Positions 1 to 8,867 are shown, numbered from the stretch's first letter. The stretch: DNA of 64,000 nucleotides from Pelagerythrobacter marensis (GCF_001028625.1 NZ_CP011805.1:1845001-1909000), one strand, 5' to 3'. Numbers and translations are program-made. The notes: generated from the letters alone by a model not told the origin.

Positions 1-948
1 CGCGCGGTAGGGCTGACCCTGGCCGCACGGGTACTGGTAAAGCCGGTGTTCGATCTGCGCGGTGCGGGCGATCTGATCACGTTCGGCGGCGCGCTGACGC
101 TGTGCCAGCTGTTCTGGATCGTCCAGAGCCAGAGCGACATCGTGATCGCCGGCCGCGCGCTGGAGACGCACGATCTCGGCCTCTATTCCGAAGCCCTGTT
201 CCTGACCCTGATCGTGACGGGCCGCTTTCTTCCCCCGATCAACGAGGTCGCCTTTCCCGCTTATGCCGAGCTGCACAAGGCGGGGCGCACGCTCGCGCCC
301 TATTTCCTGCGCAACGCGCGCATGGTGCTGCTGGTCGTCGCCCCGATCTACGTCGGGCTCTCTCTCACGGCGGAACCTGCGATTCTCACGCTGTTCGGGG
401 AGAAATGGGCGGAAATGGCGCCCTTTGTCGCGGGTCTGGCGCTGGCGATGCCGTTCTTTGCCCTGCAGATCATCTGTTCACCGACAACGAACGCGATGGG
501 CCGTCCCCGGATCTATCTTACGACCGCGTTCTGCGGGGCGATCATATTCCCTGCGCTGTTCCTGGCGGGGATTCGCTTCGGCCCCATCGGTCTCGTCTAT
601 GCCTGGTGGATCGCCGCGCCGGCCCTGCTCGCCGTGACGCTGGCCCTGACCTTGCCCGTGATCGGCGCGCGCCTGCGCGATCTGGTCGTAGCGATCGCCC
701 CCGTAGCGGCCGCAAGCGGACTGATGGCAGGAGCGGTTGCCGCGACCCAGCCTCTCGTTACGGAATGGTACCCGGTCGCGCAGCTCGCTGCCCTGGGTGC
801 GATCGGCGCGAGCACATATGCCGTCACCTTGTGGTTTATATGGCCCGAAGTCGTTCGCGATGCCTGGGCAATGCTGCGCAGACGCTCCGCACCACTGGAG
901 GTCGAAACGATCCCGCCCGATGCCGCTGCGGGTGCTTCGGCGACCTGA
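1..948 (+). CDS. Polysaccharide/LPS flippase, Wzx-like (5' truncated by window edge)
   Basis: The open frame runs from the first base of the window to a TGA at 946-948, so only the last 315 residues are visible. The protein is strongly hydrophobic, with about eight predicted membrane segments. It carries the pattern QSQSDIVIAGR...LGLYSEA typical of the MATE-like polysaccharide exporters (Polysacc_synt_3/WzxC type), in which the protein flips lipid-linked oligosaccharide across the inner membrane. An ATG at 46 is in frame but lies inside a transmembrane region, so it is unlikely to be the real start. The polar tail rich in Glu, Pro and Ala (about the last 20 residues) is probably cytoplasmic. 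The substrate cannot be told without the upstream polysaccharide genes. The family is fairly certain. Confidence 0.85.
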   Translation, partial: RAVGLTLAARVLVKPVFDLRGAGDLITFGGALTLCQLFWIVQSQSDIVIAGRALETHDLGLYSEALFLTLIVTGRFLPPINEVAFPAYAELHKAGRTLAPYFLRNARMVLLVVAPIYVGLSLTAEPAILTLFGEKWAEMAPFVAGLALAMPFFALQIICSPTTNAMGRPRIYLTTAFCGAIIFPALFLAGIRFGPIGLVYAWWIAAPALLAVTLALTLPVIGARLRDLVVAIAPVAAASGLMAGAVAATQPLVTEWYPVAQLAALGAIGASTYAVTLWFIWPEVVRDAWAMLRRRSAPLEVETIPPDAAAGASAT

Positions 949-1043
949 CCGCTGCCGATTGCGCGCGGCACGCTTCCGGCGGCGATTCGTCGCTGAGCCC
1001 CCACTGTGGTATGATGGTCTGCCCGCCAAGGGGAGAGACCGCC

Positions 1044-2021
1044 ATGCCGTTCCTGCTATTTGCCGCAAGCGCGCTGCTACAGACCGCTGCGCCCGAACCG
1101 ATCGACACGCCGCCGCCGATCGTCGAGGCCGAGCCGATCGAGACGACGGCATCGCTGCTGGAACAGATCGCCTCCGCCGGGGGCGAGACCATCGAAAGCC
1201 GAACCGACTACTTCCAGCGGATGACCGTGCCGGTGACTATCGCCGGCCGCGGGCCTTTCCGTTTCATGATCGACACCGGGTCCCAGGCGACGGTGGTAAC
1301 GCGCGGCCTGAAAGACATGCTCGCCCTCCCCTCTCTCGGCAGCGCGACCGTGGTCGGAATGGCGAGCGCGCGCGAAGTCGAACTGGTGCAGCTCGACGGC
1401 CTCGAATTTGCAGCTCGCACGTTCGACGACATCCACGCCCCGCTGCTGGAAGCGCGGCACATCGGCGCCGACGGCATTCTGGGCTTGGACAGCCTGCAGG
1501 ATCTGCGCGTCCTGATAGATTTTCGCGAGAACACGATTTCGGTCGACGATGCGGAGGCGCTGGGCGGCAATCGCGGATACGAAATCGTCGTGCGTGCGCG
1601 GCGCAAGCTCGGCCGCCTCATAATTGCCAACGCCCGGATCGACGGCGTTCGTACGGCAGTGGTGATCGACACCGGCGCTCAGGGGAATCTGGGCAATATA
1701 GCGCTACAGCAGCGCCTGCGCGCGAGGAAGCGGGAAGAAGTCCGCACGACGGACGTTCACGGGACCGAGCTGGTCGGCAATCTCGCCATTGTCCGCAATC
1801 TGAAGATCGACGATTTCCAGCTGACCAACGTGCCGGTCGCCTTTGCCGATGGCCCGGCCTTCACTGCCCTCGGGCTGGCGGATACGCCCGCACTCGTCCT
1901 GGGTATGCGCGACCTGCGATTATTCGACCGAGTGGCGATCGACTTCGAATCGCGCACGGTCCTGTTCGATTTGCCTTATGGTGCCGCGCGCCGCCCCTAT
2001 TATTCGTATGGGCGGATGTAG
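1044..2021 (+). CDS. Retropepsin-like aspartyl protease with two DTG motifs, probably secreted
   Basis: This is a 325-residue protein. The start at ATG 1044 is preceded by AAGGGGAG about eight bases upstream, and the long open frame extending further upstream is a shadow of the flippase. Residues 1-15 look like a short hydrophobic signal segment, followed by a Pro/Glu-rich linker. There are two catalytic-type motifs, MIDTGSQATVV (Asp77) and VIDTGAQGNLG (Asp209), each followed by a hydrophobic flap-like region (GADGILGLDSL, ALVLGMRDL). Retropepsins usually carry one DTG and dimerise. Two copies in one chain suggest a self-contained, pepsin-like two-lobe enzyme. The site of action is probably the periplasm and the substrate is unknown. 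It sits alone between the flippase and the ABC exporter. Confidence 0.85.
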   Translation: MPFLLFAASALLQTAAPEPIDTPPPIVEAEPIETTASLLEQIASAGGETIESRTDYFQRMTVPVTIAGRGPFRFMIDTGSQATVVTRGLKDMLALPSLGSATVVGMASAREVELVQLDGLEFAARTFDDIHAPLLEARHIGADGILGLDSLQDLRVLIDFRENTISVDDAEALGGNRGYEIVVRARRKLGRLIIANARIDGVRTAVVIDTGAQGNLGNIALQQRLRARKREEVRTTDVHGTELVGNLAIVRNLKIDDFQLTNVPVAFADGPAFTALGLADTPALVLGMRDLRLFDRVAIDFESRTVLFDLPYGAARRPYYSYGRM

Positions 2022-2087
2022 CCCGCTTCGCTGACCTGCCGCCGCCCTGCATTGCGCGCAGCGGGGGCAATCGCCACATAGCGCGCG

Positions 2088-3905
2088 ATGCAGCGTAACG
2101 CTTCCCCCCCGGCCCCCGCGCCCGCAGATGGCTGGGCGACCATCCGCCGCTTCCTTCCCTATCTCTGGCCACGCGATAACGCCGCGCTTCGCCGCAGGAT
2201 CGTCGGCTCGCTGATTCTGGTGCTGCTGGCGAAGGGGACCACGCTCGCCCTGCCCTACGCCTACAAGCATGCCGTCGATGCGATGACCACACCCGCCAAC
2301 GAAGTGGCGATGGTCGCCATCGCTTTCGTCCTGGCCTACGCCGCCGGTCGGTTTGCCAGCGTCGTGTTCGACAATATGCGTAATGTGACGTTCGAGCGCG
2401 TCGGACAGGAAGCGACGCGCCACCTGGCCGAAGATACGTTCGCCCGCCTGCATCGCCTGTCGCTGCGGTTCCACCTTTCACGTCGCACGGGAGAAGTGAC
2501 CAAAACCGTCGAGCGCGGGACCAAGAGCATCGATTCGATGCTCTATTTCCTGCTGTTCAACATCGCCCCCACGGTGATCGAGCTGATTGCGGTCGCGGTG
2601 ATCTTCTACCTCAATTTCGGCTGGGGCCTCGTTCTCGCAACCGCGCTGACTGTTGCCGCCTACGTCGCCGTCACGCGCTGGATCACCGAATGGCGCGCGC
2701 GCCTGCGCAAGGAAATGAACGACCTCGACGGGCAGGCCCTGTCGCGCGCAGTCGATTCGCTGCTCAATTATGAAACGGTGAAGTACTTCGGGGCGGAGGC
2801 GCGCGAACGGGAGCGGTACGGAAACTCCGCCCGGGCTTATGCCGAAGCCGCCATTCGCAGCGAAAACTCGCTCGGCCTGCTCAACGTCACGCAATCGCTG
2901 ATCACCAATCTGCTGATGGGCGGCGCGATGGCCTATACCGTTTGGGGCTGGAGCCGCGGCGAGCTGACCACCGGCGATCTCGTGTTCGTGAACACCTATC
3001 TCGTCCAGCTCTTCCGCCCGCTCGACATGCTCGGTTGGGTCTATCGCACGGTGCGGCAGGGGCTGATCGACATGGCGGCGATGTTCGAACTGATCGACAC
3101 CGATGCGGAAGTCGCAGACGCCCCCGGCGCGCCTGCGCTGGTGGTTCGCAGGCCCAGCGTTGCGTTCGAAGACGTCGTCTTCGGTTACGAGCCGGAACGA
3201 ACGATTCTTCACGGGCTCAGTTTCGAAGTGCCTGCCGGCGCGCGGGTCGCGATCGTCGGCCCATCGGGCGCGGGCAAGTCGACCATCGCCCGCCTGCTGT
3301 TCCGATTCTACGATCCCTGGTCGGGACGGGTGACGATCGACGGGCAGGATATCGCGCAGGTCACGCAGGCCAGCCTGCGCGCCGCAATCGGGATCGTCCC
3401 GCAGGACAGCGTGCTGTTCAACGATACGATCGGCTATAATATCGGATACGGCCGCGACGGGGCAACGGATGAAGAGATCGCCGCTGCCGCGCGCGATGCC
3501 GCGATCTGGCCGTTCATCGATCGGCTTCCCGAAGGCCTGAACACCGAAGTCGGCGAGCGCGGCCTCAAGCTTTCGGGCGGGGAGAAGCAGCGAGTCGCGA
3601 TTGCCCGCACCCTGGTAAAGGACCCGCCAATCCTGCTGCTGGACGAAGCCACGAGCGCGCTCGATTCGCGGACCGAGCAGGACATTCTTGCGACGCTCCA
3701 CCGTGTCAGCGAGAACCGGACCGGCCTGTCCATCGCGCATCGCCTGTCGACCATCGCCGACGCTGACGAGATTCTGGTGATGGACCAGGGCCGCCTGGCC
3801 GAAAAGGGCAGCCATACCGCCCTGCTGCGGGCCGATGGCCTCTATGCAGAAATGTGGCGACGGCAACAGGCGGAACGACGCCGGCCGGGAAATACGCCAG
3901 CCTAG
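2088..3905 (+). CDS. ABC exporter, fused permease-ATPase, Atm1/HMT1-like
   Basis: The 605-residue half-transporter has an N-terminal ABC_membrane domain (about residues 25-330, six membrane helices) and a C-terminal nucleotide-binding domain. Walker A GPSGAGKST lies near residue 391, the signature LSGGEKQRVAIAR near 495, Walker B ILLLDEATSALD near 515-526, and the switch His in IAHRLST near 548. In the TMD, the segments NYETVKYFGAE and DMAAMFELIDTDAE match the Atm1/ABCB7 branch. That branch exports glutathione-linked sulfur or metal conjugates and supports iron-sulfur and heavy-metal homeostasis. The start at 2088 has no strong Shine-Dalgarno. A GC-rich hairpin follows the stop. Assignment to ABC exporters is certain, while the Atm1-like substrate is inferred from subfamily motifs. 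Confidence 0.9.
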   Translation: MQRNASPPAPAPADGWATIRRFLPYLWPRDNAALRRRIVGSLILVLLAKGTTLALPYAYKHAVDAMTTPANEVAMVAIAFVLAYAAGRFASVVFDNMRNVTFERVGQEATRHLAEDTFARLHRLSLRFHLSRRTGEVTKTVERGTKSIDSMLYFLLFNIAPTVIELIAVAVIFYLNFGWGLVLATALTVAAYVAVTRWITEWRARLRKEMNDLDGQALSRAVDSLLNYETVKYFGAEARERERYGNSARAYAEAAIRSENSLGLLNVTQSLITNLLMGGAMAYTVWGWSRGELTTGDLVFVNTYLVQLFRPLDMLGWVYRTVRQGLIDMAAMFELIDTDAEVADAPGAPALVVRRPSVAFEDVVFGYEPERTILHGLSFEVPAGARVAIVGPSGAGKSTIARLLFRFYDPWSGRVTIDGQDIAQVTQASLRAAIGIVPQDSVLFNDTIGYNIGYGRDGATDEEIAAAARDAAIWPFIDRLPEGLNTEVGERGLKLSGGEKQRVAIARTLVKDPPILLLDEATSALDSRTEQDILATLHRVSENRTGLSIAHRLSTIADADEILVMDQGRLAEKGSHTALLRADGLYAEMWRRQQAERRRPGNTPA

Positions 3906-3909
3906 AACC

Positions 3910-3931
3910 AGGCGGGCGAAGCGCCCCGCCT
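3910..3931 (+). terminator. Putative terminator after the ABC exporter
   Basis: Just downstream of the exporter stop codon, AGGCGGG (3910-3916) can pair with CCCGCCT (3925-3931) across a short loop, followed by TTGCTT. The U-run is poor, so intrinsic termination may be partial. It separates the exporter from the SulP gene. Confidence 0.45.
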
Positions 3932-4040
3932 TGCTTCCCCAGCACGCCGCGAGCGGGTTGCACCGGGGGCGATGATCGGTCAGAGGGACATGCTGCATCG
4001 CAGCATCGCCAATGCAGGCGACCAACGACGGAACTTTGCC

Positions 4041-5546
4041 ATGATTTCAACCGCCGCGTTCAAGCGCGACTGGTTCGGCCAGCCACGCGCCGACATTCTC
4101 GCCGGAATCGTCGTCGCTCTGGCGCTGATCCCCGAAGCCATCGGGTTCTCGATTATCGCCGGTGTCGATCCGCGCGTGGGGCTCTATGCCTCGGTCGCGA
4201 TTGCGATGGTGATCGCCTTCACCGGCGGGCGCCCCGGCATGATCTCGGCCGCAACGGCGGCGGTCGCAGTGGTCGTGGTGCCGCTGGTGCGCGATCACGG
4301 GGTCGAATACCTCTTCGCCGCGACGATCCTGATGGGCATCTTCCAGGGTATCGCCGCGCTGCTGCGGCTCGACCTGCTGATGCAGTTCGTCTCCCGCTCG
4401 GTCATCACCGGCTTCGTCAATGCGCTGGCGATCCTGATCTTCATGGCGCAATTGCCGCAGCTCGACCCCACTGCCGACGGTATCGGCTGGATGACTTACG
4501 CCATGGTCGCCGCCGCGCTGGCGATGATCTACCTCATCCCCAAGGTCTTCACCGCCGTGCCCAGCCCGCTGATCGCGATCATCGTGCTGACCGCGCTGTC
4601 GATCTGGATCGATGCGCCGGTCAACACGGTGGCCGACATGGGCGAACTGCCCGAGGGCCTGCCCTATTTCGCGCTGCCCGATGTCCCGCTCAACTGGGAA
4701 ACGCTGGCGATCATTGCGCCCTACTCGGCCACCATGGCCGCGGTCGGCCTGCTCGAATCGCTGCTTACCGCCCAGATCGTCGACGACATGACGCATACTG
4801 GCAGCAACAAGCGCCGCGAGAGCGGTGGCCAGGGCGTTGCCAATGTGGTTGCCGGGCTGTTCGGCGGCATGGGCGGCTGCGCGATGATCGGCCAGTCGGT
4901 CATCAACGTCACCAGTGGCGGACGCGGGCGCTCGTCCAGCTTCGTCGCGGGTCTTTCGCTTCTCATCCTCATCGCGGTGCTCGGCGATATCGTCGGCCAG
5001 GTGCCGATGCCGGCGCTGGTCGCGATCATGATCATGGTGTCGATCGGGACCTTCTCGTGGAACTCGATCCCCAATATCGGCAAGCATCCGTGGCAAAGCT
5101 CGGTGGTGATGCTGGTGACGGTGGCCGTGGTCGTGGCGACGCACAATCTGGCGCTGGGCGTGCTGGCAGGCGTGATCCTGTCGGGCGTGTTCTTCACCCA
5201 CAAGGTGATGACCATGTTCGAAGTCGTACGCGAGCGCGAGGGCGAAACCGCGATCTACCGCGCCAAGGGGCAGATCTTCTACGCCAGCGTCGAACGGTTC
5301 GAGGCCGCGCTCGGCCCCGAAAGCACGCAGCCCGATCCCGCCGACCACGTGATCATCGACGTATCGAAAGCGCATTTCTGGGACATCAGCGCGGTCGGCG
5401 CGCTCGACAAGGTGGTCGAACGCATGCGCCGCAACGGTCGGAGTGTACAGGTCATCGGGCTCAACCGCGCGAGCTCGGATCTGGTCGACAAGTTCGCGCT
5501 GACCGACAAGACCGGCGTGGAGATCGGCCTGGCGCCGCATCCTTGA
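4041..5546 (+). CDS. SulP family inorganic anion transporter with STAS domain
   Basis: The 501-residue protein begins at ATG 4041 (MISTAAFKRDWF). An upstream in-frame ATG at 3972 would add a non-conserved extension across the preceding terminator region, so it was not chosen. The N-terminal half has the SulP signature GVDPRVGLYAS after LIPEAIGFSIIAG, then 10-12 membrane helices to about residue 395. A cytoplasmic STAS domain follows (about 400-495), starting at AIYRAKGQIFYASVERF and containing the HVIIDVSKAHFWDISAVGAL core. SulP proteins carry sulfate, bicarbonate or dicarboxylates. The substrate here cannot be set from sequence, and no cysteine-biosynthesis or carbonic anhydrase gene is adjacent. 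Confidence 0.9.
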   Translation: MISTAAFKRDWFGQPRADILAGIVVALALIPEAIGFSIIAGVDPRVGLYASVAIAMVIAFTGGRPGMISAATAAVAVVVVPLVRDHGVEYLFAATILMGIFQGIAALLRLDLLMQFVSRSVITGFVNALAILIFMAQLPQLDPTADGIGWMTYAMVAAALAMIYLIPKVFTAVPSPLIAIIVLTALSIWIDAPVNTVADMGELPEGLPYFALPDVPLNWETLAIIAPYSATMAAVGLLESLLTAQIVDDMTHTGSNKRRESGGQGVANVVAGLFGGMGGCAMIGQSVINVTSGGRGRSSSFVAGLSLLILIAVLGDIVGQVPMPALVAIMIMVSIGTFSWNSIPNIGKHPWQSSVVMLVTVAVVVATHNLALGVLAGVILSGVFFTHKVMTMFEVVREREGETAIYRAKGQIFYASVERFEAALGPESTQPDPADHVIIDVSKAHFWDISAVGALDKVVERMRRNGRSVQVIGLNRASSDLVDKFALTDKTGVEIGLAPHP

Positions 5547-5611
5547 GCGAGCTTTCCGCTTGTGGGGTTGGAAAGGGATATGAAGGTTTGACGCCAACGT
5601 TGCACTGAGGC

Positions 5612-5923
5612 TCATTCTGAGATTGGATCGTCCAACCAAACTTCGTGGGCGTTTAGACTACTGAAGTCAGCTGCCATAACGAGGTCTCGCCAGTCTATCT
5701 GACCAAGCGCCGTTGCTTCTGCCAGTTTGTCGAGCGATCCAGAGCTGATCTTGAGCGCTGCTGCGCGGACTCGCTCTATCCACATTGGATCTGCAAAGCC
5801 GCCGGGAATACGTGGGCCACACTCAGATAACAGCAACTGGTGGGCGATTTGCTGCTCATCAGTGGCAAACAACTCGGCCAACTTGGTGGCTAAGCGCGGT
5901 GTTAAAGCGATTTCGGACACCAT
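5612..5923 (-). CDS. Hypothetical protein, 103 aa, in a lower-GC islet
   Basis: This small, mostly helical, acidic protein starts MVSEIALTPRLATKLAELF and ends in LDDPISE. It has no signal peptide, membrane segment or family motif that I recognise. The DNA from about 5560 to 6050 is clearly less GC-rich than its surroundings, with more A/T in third codon positions, which suggests a different origin from the flanking genes. It lies convergent with the SulP gene and in the same direction as hslVU-ACT, separated from the ACT gene by about 130 bases. The coding call rests on a clean frame and soluble, non-repetitive composition only. Confidence 0.55.
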   Translation of the reverse strand: MVSEIALTPRLATKLAELFATDEQQIAHQLLLSECGPRIPGGFADPMWIERVRAAALKISSGSLDKLAEATALGQIDWRDLVMAADFSSLNAHEVWLDDPISE

Positions 5924-5982
5924 TGTATGGCTAGCTGCTCAGATCAAACCCGCAAGAGCAGCGCCGACAAAGCTGTTAACGT

Positions 5983-6037
5983 CCGCAATCGGGTCGCAAA
6001 GCACCATTCAGTAATGGCCGCTCTGGGTCGGGAACGC
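5983..6037. repeat. Two imperfect direct copies of a short CCGC-N4-GGGTCG motif
   Basis: Two copies of a motif of the form CCGC-N3/4-GGGTCG-N3/5-GC are seen on the plus strand, at about 5983-6002 and 6018-6037, in the gap between the low-GC hypothetical gene and the ACT-domain gene. They resemble short dispersed intergenic repeats common in alphaproteobacterial genomes. With only two degenerate copies, this call is tentative. Confidence 0.25.
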
Positions 6038-6052
6038 TTCCCGAAAAATCCG

Positions 6053-6457
6053 CTACTTCCATGACGCCGCCAGATTGCGCAGCACATTGAGTGCCTCGTC
6101 GGCGTCGCCGGTAGGCACGAAGGCATGATCGTGGTGGTACGCCGCGACCATGTTGCAGGCGATGCCCGTCTCGGCCAGCGCACCCGACACGGCGGCGGTC
6201 AGCCCCACGCCTTCGAGGTCCGAATGCACCATCAGCGTGATGCGCGCGAAGTCAGGGCCTTCGATGCCCAGTTCTTCGGCCACGGCGGTCGGGACGATCG
6301 CGGTTACGCCCTCATCCTCGCGAAACGTCCCGATGGCCGCGCCGAGCAGTTGCGGGGCGGTGTCCGGGCTGACGAGAACGAAGCGCCAGCTGCGCGGATC
6401 GAGCCGGGGCGCCATGGCGGCGATCATCGCCCGGCCATCGCGCACCGGCCCCTCCAT
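6053..6457 (-). CDS. ACT domain-containing protein (DUF2241-like)
   Basis: The 134-residue cytoplasmic protein contains two ACT-like halves. The first (about residues 20-65) contains SWRFVLVSPDT and EGVTAIVPTAVAEELGI. The second (about 70-130) contains RITLMVHSDLEGVGLTAAVSGALAE and ends with the conserved AYHHDHAFVPTGDADEALNVL. Stand-alone proteins of this type bind small ligands, usually amino acids, but their job is not known. The start codon overlaps the hslU stop by one base (TAATG), so it is probably translated from the hslV-hslU transcript. Such linkage could point to a role in stress or proteolysis control, but this is only inference. Confidence 0.85.
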   Translation of the reverse strand: MEGPVRDGRAMIAAMAPRLDPRSWRFVLVSPDTAPQLLGAAIGTFREDEGVTAIVPTAVAEELGIEGPDFARITLMVHSDLEGVGLTAAVSGALAETGIACNMVAAYHHDHAFVPTGDADEALNVLRNLAASWK

Positions 6458-7758
6458 TACAGGATGTACTTGCTGAGGTCGGCGTCGCCGGCCAGCTCCT
6501 CCAGCCGTTCGCGGACATAATCGGCGTCTATCGTCACGGTTTCGCCGGAGTGATCCTCGGCCGTGAAGCTCAGTTCCTCCAGCAGCTTTTCCATCACCGT
6601 CTGCAAACGCCGCGCGCCGATGTTTTCGACGCTTTCGTTTACCTGAGCCGCAATGCGCGCGATTTCCTGCACGGCATCGTCGCCGAGCTCGAGCGTGACC
6701 TGCTCGGTCCCGATCAGCGCCTTGTACTGTTCGACCAGGTTGGCCCGCGTTTCGCTGAGGATGCGGACGAAGTCCTCCTCCGTCAGGGCGCGCAGTTCGA
6801 CCCTGATCGGCAGGCGGCCCTGCAACTCGGGCAACATGTCGCTGGGCTTGGACAGATGGAACGCGCCACTGGCGATAAAGAGGACGTGATCGGTCTTCAT
6901 CGGCCCGTACTTGGTCGAAACCGTCGTGCCTTCGATCAGCGGCAGCAGGTCGCGCTGCACGCCCTCGCGGCTGACCGAACCGCCGCGCACATCGCTGACC
7001 GCGATCTTGTCGATTTCATCGAGGAACACGATCCCGTTGGTTTCGGCATTTTCCAGCGCAACGCGGGCGACGTCGTCCTGATCCAGCCGGCGTTCGGCCT
7101 CTTCCTCGACCAGCTTGTCCCAGGCATCGGGGACTTTCAGCTTGCGCCGCTTGAGGTTCTGCTTGCCCATTGCCTTGCCCAGCATGTCGGACAAGTTGAT
7201 CATCCCCACGTTGCCGCCCATGCCGCCCAGATCCAGCGGCATCTGCGGCGCTTCCTCGACTTCGATCTCGACCTCTACGTCGTTCATCGCGTTCTGGACG
7301 ATCCGTTCGCGAAACGATTCGCGCGTCGCCTCGCTGGCGTTTTCGCCGACCAGCGCCTTGAGCAGGCGATCCATCGCCGCCTTCGACGCTGCCTCGCGCA
7401 CGGCCTCGCGCCGGCGATCTTTCTCCAGCCGGATCGCTTCTTCCACCAGATCGCGCGCGATCTGTTCGACATCGCGCCCGACATAGCCGACTTCGGTGAA
7501 CTTGGTCGCTTCGACCTTCACGAACGGTGCCTCTGCCAGCTTCGCCAGCCGGCGGCTGATTTCCGTCTTGCCGCACCCCGTCGGCCCGATCATCAGAATG
7601 TTCTTGGGCGTCACCTCGTCGCGCAGATCGGGCGCAAGCCGCTGCCTGCGCCAGCGATTGCGCAGCGCGACCGCAACGGCACGCTTGGCATCCTTCTGGC
7701 CGACGATGTGCTCGTCCAGAGCGGCGACGATCGCCTTCGGGGTCATTGATTCGGTCAT
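6457..7758 (-). CDS. hslU: HslU, ATPase subunit of the HslUV protease
   Basis: This is the AAA+ unfoldase that feeds substrates into HslV. The 433-residue protein has Walker A GPTGCGKT at residues 58-65 and Walker B GIVFLDEIDKIA. A variable I-domain lies between them (about 110-240), containing an acidic stretch and the DLGGMGGNVGMINL segment. The C-terminal sensor-2 region includes NIGARRLQTVMEKLLEE, and the tail ends in ADLSKYIL, which docks into HslV. I chose ATG 7758 (MTESMTPKAIV). A TTG at 7770 could add four residues. It lies 26 bases downstream of hslV in the usual hslV-hslU order. Confidence 0.96.
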   Translation of the reverse strand: MTESMTPKAIVAALDEHIVGQKDAKRAVAVALRNRWRRQRLAPDLRDEVTPKNILMIGPTGCGKTEISRRLAKLAEAPFVKVEATKFTEVGYVGRDVEQIARDLVEEAIRLEKDRRREAVREAASKAAMDRLLKALVGENASEATRESFRERIVQNAMNDVEVEIEVEEAPQMPLDLGGMGGNVGMINLSDMLGKAMGKQNLKRRKLKVPDAWDKLVEEEAERRLDQDDVARVALENAETNGIVFLDEIDKIAVSDVRGGSVSREGVQRDLLPLIEGTTVSTKYGPMKTDHVLFIASGAFHLSKPSDMLPELQGRLPIRVELRALTEEDFVRILSETRANLVEQYKALIGTEQVTLELGDDAVQEIARIAAQVNESVENIGARRLQTVMEKLLEELSFTAEDHSGETVTIDADYVRERLEELAGDADLSKYIL

Positions 7759-7784
7759 ATTGCGATACAATCCGGTCAGCAGGT

Positions 7785-8345
7785 TCAGACGGTTTCGACC
7801 GTCACATTGCCATTGGTGAAAACGCAGATGGCGGCCGCGACCGCCATCGCCTTGCGCGCGATCGTTTCGGCATCGTCTTCATAGGCATCGAGCGCACGCG
7901 CAGCGGCAAGGGCATAGTTGCCGCCCGATCCGATGGCGGTGATCCCCGCCTCCGGCTCCAGAACGTCGCCATTGCCTGTCAGGACGAGCAGGGCGTCCTT
8001 GTCGGCGACGATCATCAGGGCTTCCAGATTGCGCAGATACTTGTCGGTCCGCCAGTCCTTGGCGAGTTCGACGGCGGCGCGCATCAGCTGGCCGCTATAT
8101 TGCTCCAGCTTTTTCTCGAGCCGTTCGAACAGGGTGAAGGCATCGGCCGTTGCACCGGCAAATCCGGCGATGACCGCATCGTCTTTGCCGATGCGGCGCA
8201 CCTTGCGCGCGTTGGGCTTCATCACCGTGTTGCCCATGGAGACTTGCCCGTCCCCGGCGATCACGGTCTGGCCGCCCTTCTTCACGCCGATGATGGTGGT
8301 TCCGTGCCACTGGATCAGGCCGTGACTTGCTGCGTTTTCGCTCAT
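7785..8345 (-). CDS. hslV: HslV, peptidase subunit of the HslUV protease
   Basis: This 186-residue N-terminal-nucleophile hydrolase has a short propeptide (about 15 residues) that is removed to expose the catalytic Thr in HGTTIIGVKKGG. The conserved GDGQVSMGNTVMKPNARKVR segment follows. The AGFAGATADAFTLFERLE motif and the C-terminal AIGSGGNYALAAARAL match the family throughout. HslV forms a double hexameric ring capped by HslU and degrades unfolded proteins after heat stress. It is the first gene of the minus-strand hslV-hslU-ACT run. The ATG at 8343-8345 is the clear start. Confidence 0.96.
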   Translation of the reverse strand: MSENAASHGLIQWHGTTIIGVKKGGQTVIAGDGQVSMGNTVMKPNARKVRRIGKDDAVIAGFAGATADAFTLFERLEKKLEQYSGQLMRAAVELAKDWRTDKYLRNLEALMIVADKDALLVLTGNGDVLEPEAGITAIGSGGNYALAAARALDAYEDDAETIARKAMAVAAAICVFTNGNVTVETV

Positions 8346-8396
8346 GCCTCGCGATATGGGGAGGCCGCGGCCCCGGTCAAGCGAAGCGGGCCCAGG

Positions 8397-8867
8397 TCAG
8401 GTGCCCGGACCGGCCCCGCCACCCACGCCGGCGGCACCGACCTGGCCGATATTGCCGAACAGATCCTCGAAGAAGCCGCGCTCGCGCCCGAGTGTCGGCG
8501 TTTCATCACCATCGGGGCTGAGATAGGCGACCTTTTCCAGCCCCGACTGTTCTGCCGCAACGACGTTGCCGCTGCCATCGAACGAAACCGCCAGAACCGA
8601 ATGTTCCCTGATCGTCGGGCTGACGAAAGGCCGGCGGCCGGTCACGCTGGACACATAATACCAGGTCGGCTGGCCGAACTGGCTGGTGAACGTCGGGCGT
8701 CCCAGAGTCGCGGCGACCGACTGCTGATTGTCGATCCCCGGCTGAATGGCCGAAACGAGTGTCGGGTCCTGGATATAGCCGCGGCTTTCGCGGATCGCGC
8801 TGCACCCGCTTGCCGCCAGCGCCGCCGCCAGAACAGCCGCCACGCCGAGAACCTTGCCTGCCTTCAT
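8397..8867 (-). CDS. bamE: BamE, outer membrane assembly lipoprotein (SmpA/OmlA family)
   Basis: The 156-residue lipoprotein has a signal peptide and lipobox LAASGC (Cys22). The BamE core then includes PGIDNQQSVAATLGRPT, GQPTWYYVSS and VLAVSFDGSGNV. The C-terminal extension contains TPTLGRERGFFEDLFGNIGQVG and a Gly-rich tail, common in alphaproteobacterial BamE. It is anchored in the inner leaflet of the outer membrane and supports the BAM complex that folds beta-barrel proteins such as LptD, encoded about 6 kb away. The start at 8867 has GAAGG about nine bases upstream. The longer open frame upstream is not conserved-looking. It is divergent from the UQCC chaperone gene. Confidence 0.93.
   Translation of the reverse strand: MKAGKVLGVAAVLAAALAASGCSAIRESRGYIQDPTLVSAIQPGIDNQQSVAATLGRPTFTSQFGQPTWYYVSSVTGRRPFVSPTIREHSVLAVSFDGSGNVVAAEQSGLEKVAYLSPDGDETPTLGRERGFFEDLFGNIGQVGAAGVGGGAGPGT

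Noticed and set aside
5944..6183. 79-codon minus-strand frame near the ACT gene
   Set aside because: Overlaps the ACT-domain gene in another frame and has no Shine-Dalgarno or family motif.
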